Part shown: one piece after another, positions 59,966-64,000 of the stretch | How the letters are laid out: the number at the start of each line of letters is the position of its first letter | Position numbering within the stretch: position 1 is the first letter of the stretch | Assembly: GCF_036898095.1 (NCBI RefSeq) | Contig: NC_090743.1 | Location: 14,062,425-14,126,424, forward strand | From: Palaemon carinicauda | Lineage: Eukaryota > Arthropoda > Malacostraca > Decapoda > Palaemonidae | Direction: 5' to 3' | Length of the DNA stretch: 64,000 nt | Translations under genes and position numbers: made by a program | Notes under the pieces: model-generated | What the model saw: only the letters and a program-made list of their open reading frames with translations | Told to the model about the DNA's origin: nothing | Database searches by the model: none

Positions 59966-60020
<55 letters not shown>
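59829..60020. repeat. (CT)n microsatellites, two blocks
   Basis: Ten CT units at 59829-59850, and about 24 units at 59972-60020 preceded by a C run and directly abutting the satellite. Confidence 0.95.
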
Positions 60021-60021
<1 letters not shown>

Positions 60022-60023
<2 letters not shown>

Positions 60024-63000
60024 TGATGGTTACGCTACTGTTATAATCATGTTGGATGTTTTTGCACTCTTCATTTGGTCTCGGCATCATAGAACGGTAG
60101 ACATTTATGATTGATGGTTACGCTACTGTTATAATCATGTTGGATGTTTTTGCACTCTTCATTTGGTCTCGGCATCATAGAACGGTAGACATTTATGATT
60201 GATGGTTACGCTACTGTTATAATCATGTTGGAGGTTTTTGCACTCTTCATTTGGTCTCGGCATCATAGAACGGTAGACATTTATGATTGATGGTTACGCT
60301 ACTGTTATAATCATGTTGGAGGTTTTTGCACTCTTCATTTGGTCTCGGCATCATAGAACGGTAGACATTTATGATTGATGGTTACGCTACTGTTATAATC
60401 ATGTTGGAGGTTTTTGCACTCATCATTTGGTCTCGGCATCATAGAACGGTAGACATTTATGATTGATGGTTACGCTACTGTTATAATCATGTTGGAGGTT
60501 TTTGCACTCTTCATTTGGTCTCGGCATCATAGAACGGTAGACATTTATGATTGATGGTTACGCTACTGTTATAATCATGTTGGAGGTTTTTGCACTCTTC
60601 ATTTGGTCTCGGCATCATAGAACGGTAGACATTTATGATTGATGGTTACGCTACTGTTATAATCATGTTGGAGGTTTTTGCACTCTTCATTTGGTCTCGG
60701 CATCATAGAACGGTAGACATTTATGATTGATGGTTACGCTACTGTTATAATCATGTTGGAGGTTTTTGCACTCATCATTTGGTCTCGGCATCATAGAACG
60801 GTAGACATTTATGATTGATGGTTACGCTACTGTTATAATCATGTTGGAGGTTTTTGCACTCTTCATTTGGTCTCGGCATCATAGAACGGTAGACATTTAT
60901 GATTGATGGTTACGCTACTGTTATAATCATGTTGGAGGTTTTTGCACTCTTCATTTGGTCTCGGCATCATAGAACGGTAGAAATTAATGATTGATGGTTA
61001 CGCTACTGTTATAATCATGTTGGAGGTTTTTGCACTCTTCATTTGGTCTCGGCATCATAGAACGGTAGACATTTATGATTGATGGTTACGCTACTGTTAT
61101 AATCATGTTGGAGGTTTTTGCACTCTTCATTTGGTCTCGGCATCATAGAACGATAGACATTTATGATTGATGGTTACGCTACTGTTATAACTCATCATTT
61201 GGTCTCGGCATCATAGACCGGTAGACATTTATGGTTGATGGTTACGCTACTGTTAAAATCATGTTGGATGTTTTTGCACTCATCATTTGGTCTCGGCATC
61301 ATAGAACGGTAGACATTTGTGATTGATGGTTCCGCTACTGTTTTAATCATGTTGGATGTTTTTGCACTCATCATTTGGTCTCGGCATCATAGAACGGTAG
61401 ACATTTGTGATTGATGGTTCCGCTACTGTTTTAATCATGTTGGATGTTTTTGCACTCATCATTTGGTCTCGGCATCATAGAACGGTAGACATTTGTGATT
61501 GATGGTTCCGCTACTGTTTTAATCATGTTGGATGTTTTTGCCCTCATCATTTGGTCTCGGCATCATAGAACGGTAGACATTTGTGATTGATGGTTCCGCT
61601 ACTGTTTTAATCATGTTGGATGTTTTTTGCCCTCATCATTTGGTCTCGGCATCATAGAACGGTAGACATTTGTGATTGATGGTTCCGCTACTGTTTTAAT
61701 CATGTTGGATGTTTTTGCCCTCATCATTTGGTCTCGGCATCATAGAACGGTAGACATTTATGATTGATGGTTCCGCTACTGTTTTAATCATGTTGGATGT
61801 TTTTGCCCTCATCATTTGGTCTCGGCATCATAGAACGGTAGACATTTATGATTGATGGTTCCGCTACTGTTTTAATCATGTTGGATGTTTTTGCCCTCAT
61901 CATTTGGTCTCGGCATCATAGAACGGTAGACATTTATGATTGATGGTTCCGCTACTGTTTTAATCATGTTGGATGTTTTTGCCCTCATCATTTGGTCTCG
62001 GCATCATAGAACGGTAGACATTTATGATTGATGGTTCCGCTACTGTTTTAATCATGTTGGATGTTTTTTGCCCTCATCATTTGGTCTCGGCATCATAGAA
62101 CGGTAGACATTTATGATTGATGGTTCCGCTACTGTTTTAATCATGTTGGATGTTTTTTGCACTCTTCATTTGGTCTCGGCATCATAGAACGGTAGACATT
62201 TATGATTGATGGTTCCGCTACTGTTTTAATCATGTTGGATGTTTTTTGCACTCTTCATTTGGTCTCGGCATCATAGAACGGTAGACATTTATGATTGATG
62301 GTTACGCTACTGTTATAATCATGTTGGAGGTTTTTGCACTCTTCATTTGGTCTCGGCATCATAGAACGGTAGACATTTATGATTGATGGTTACGCTACTG
62401 TTATAATCATGTTGGAGGTTTTTGCACTCTTCATTTGGTCTCGGCATCATAGAACGGTAGACATTTATGATAAATGGTTACGCTACTGTTATAATCATGT
62501 TGGATGTTTTTGCACTCTTCATTTGGTCTCGGCATCATAGAACGGTAGACATTAATGATTGATGGTTACGCTACTGTTATAATCATGTTGGAGGTTTTTG
62601 CACTCTTCATTTGGTCTCGGCATCATAGAACGGTAGACATTTATGATTGATGGTTCCGCTACTGTTTTAATCATGTTGGATGTTTTTGCACTCATCATTT
62701 GGTCTCGGCATCATAGAACGGTAGACATTTATGATTGATGGTTACGCTACTGTTATAATCATGTTGGAGGTTTTTGCACTCTTCATTTGGTCTCGGCATC
62801 ATAGAACGATAGACATTTATGATTGATGGTTACGCTACTGTTATAACTCATCATTTGGTCTCGGCATCATAGACCGGTAGACATTTATGGTTGATGGTTC
62901 CGCTACTGTTAAAATCATGTTGGATGTTTTTGCACTCATCATTTGGTCTCGGCATCATATAGAACGGTAGACATTTGTGATTGATGGTTCCGCTACTGTT

Positions 63001-64000
63001 AAAATCATGTTGGATGTTTTTGCACTCATCATTTGGTCTCGGCATCATATAGAACGGTAGACATTTGTGATTGATGGTTCCGCTACTGTTTTAATCATGT
63101 TGGATGTTTTTGCACTCATCATTTGGTCTCGGCATCATATAGAACGGTAGACATTTGTGATTGATGGTTCCGCTACTGTTTTAATCATGTTGGATGTTAT
63201 TGCACTCATCATTTGGTCTCGGCATCATATAGAACGGTAGACATTTGTGATTGATGGTTCCGCTACTGTTTTAATCATGTTGGATGTTTTTGCACTCATC
63301 ATTTGGTCTCGGCATCATATAGAACGGTAGACATTTGTGATTGATGGTTCCGCTACTGTTTTAATCATGTTGGATGTTTTTGCACTCATCATTTGGTCTC
63401 GGCATCATATAGAACGGTAGACATTTGTGATTGATGGTTCCGCTACTGTTTTAATCATGTTGGATGTTTTTGCACTCATCATTTGGTCTCGGCATCATAT
63501 AGAACGGTAGACATTTGTGATTGATGGTTCCGCTACTGTTTTAATCATGTTGGATGTTTTTGCACTCATCATTTGGTCTCGGCATCATATAGAACGGTAG
63601 ACATTTGTGATTGATGGTTCCGCTACTGTTTTAATCATGTTGGATGTTTTTGCACTCATCATTTGGTCTCGGCATCATATAGAACGGTAGACATTTGTGA
63701 TTGATGGTTCCGCTACTGTTTTAATCATGTTGGATGCTTTTGCACTCATCATTTGGTCTCGGCATCATATAGAACGGTAGACATTTGTGATTGATGGTTC
63801 CGCTACTGTTTTAATCATGTTGGATGCTTTTGCACTCATCATTTGGTCTCGGCATCATATAGAACGGTAGACATTTGTGATTGATGGTTACGCTACTGTT
63901 TTAATCATGTTGGATGCTTTTGCACTCTTCATTTGGTCTCGGCATCATATAGAACGGTAGACATTTGTGATTGATGGTTACGCTACTGTTTTAATCATGT
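60022..64000 (+). repeat. 88/90-bp satellite array, runs off the window
   Basis: About 45 units, each containing GATTGATGGTT(A/C)CGCTACTG, TTTGGTCTCGGCATCAT and AACGGTAGACATTTATG. Sub-types: TTACGCTACTGTTATAATC with GGAGG (mostly 60022-61190 and 62280-62640); TTCCGCTACTGTTTTAATC with GCCCTCATC (61320-62200); and a 90-bp type with CATCATATAGAACGG and TTTGTG from about 62950 to the end. No real coding capacity: the 90-bp unit keeps one frame open over a few copies by length alone. Confidence 0.98.

Noticed and set aside
62851..63048. 65-codon frame with a 30-residue repeat
   Set aside because: Open only because two neighbouring 90-bp units lack the TTTTAATC variant that creates a stop. Not a gene.
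60022..64000. Regular repeats suggesting a CRISPR array
   Set aside because: The whole 88-90-bp unit is conserved with no variable spacers, and the DNA is eukaryotic. This is satellite DNA.

Overview
The window looks like gene-poor, AT-rich nuclear DNA from an arthropod, most likely a decapod crustacean and perhaps a caridean prawn. That placement is inference. It rests on very dense long (TA)n, (GA/CT)n and (ATT)n microsatellites, a high-copy repeat ending in an (AAT)n tail (family A here), and the mixture of transposon families. No complete host gene is recognisable. Nearly everything with coding character is a mobile element, and several elements are nested in each other. Layout: 1-13000 is mostly non-coding with microsatellites, one minisatellite (10907-11280), one family A copy and two weak candidate host exons on the minus strand (390-566 and 3048-3185). 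13201-15322 is a DNA transposon with long terminal inverted repeats and a decayed KRBA2/Ginger-type integrase. About 15.9-25.64 kb is a large Helentron (Helitron2) on the minus strand. Its gene can be modelled as three exons with matching splice phases, coding for an R/K/E-rich repeat region, zinc/DUF6570-like region, OTU protease, HUH Rep, PIF1 helicase and an AP-type endonuclease, broken by one single-base frameshift. The Helentron appears to interrupt an older element that holds a roughly 0.95 kb array of a 17-bp TGACCTTGACCTTCAAG unit (25641-26580). 27690-28917 is a decayed lysine-rich coding segment. 31678-32699 is a dead Tc1 transposase. 33449-35040 is a dead Mutator-like transposase. 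35118-37566 holds gag, protease and integrase of a Ty3/gypsy element in which protease runs directly into integrase, the Gmr1-like order. 37583-40263 is a family A copy split by a 273-bp hAT-like MITE (8-bp target duplication) and by a 5'-truncated I-like LINE with RNase H. 40490-41583 holds two more LINE fragments. 44570-45375 and 56875-58476 are RTE-like LINE remnants. 47821-50325 is a Tigger/pogo transposon with intact inverted repeats, a TA target duplication and an uninterrupted transposase carrying a PCNA-binding-type motif; it is the only element here that looks potentially functional. From 60022 to the window end lies an 88/90-bp satellite array with internal sub-families and a repeated deletion variant. 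The genes do not form a host pathway. The biological content is a nested record of transposon insertions, with microsatellites flanking or lying inside many elements.
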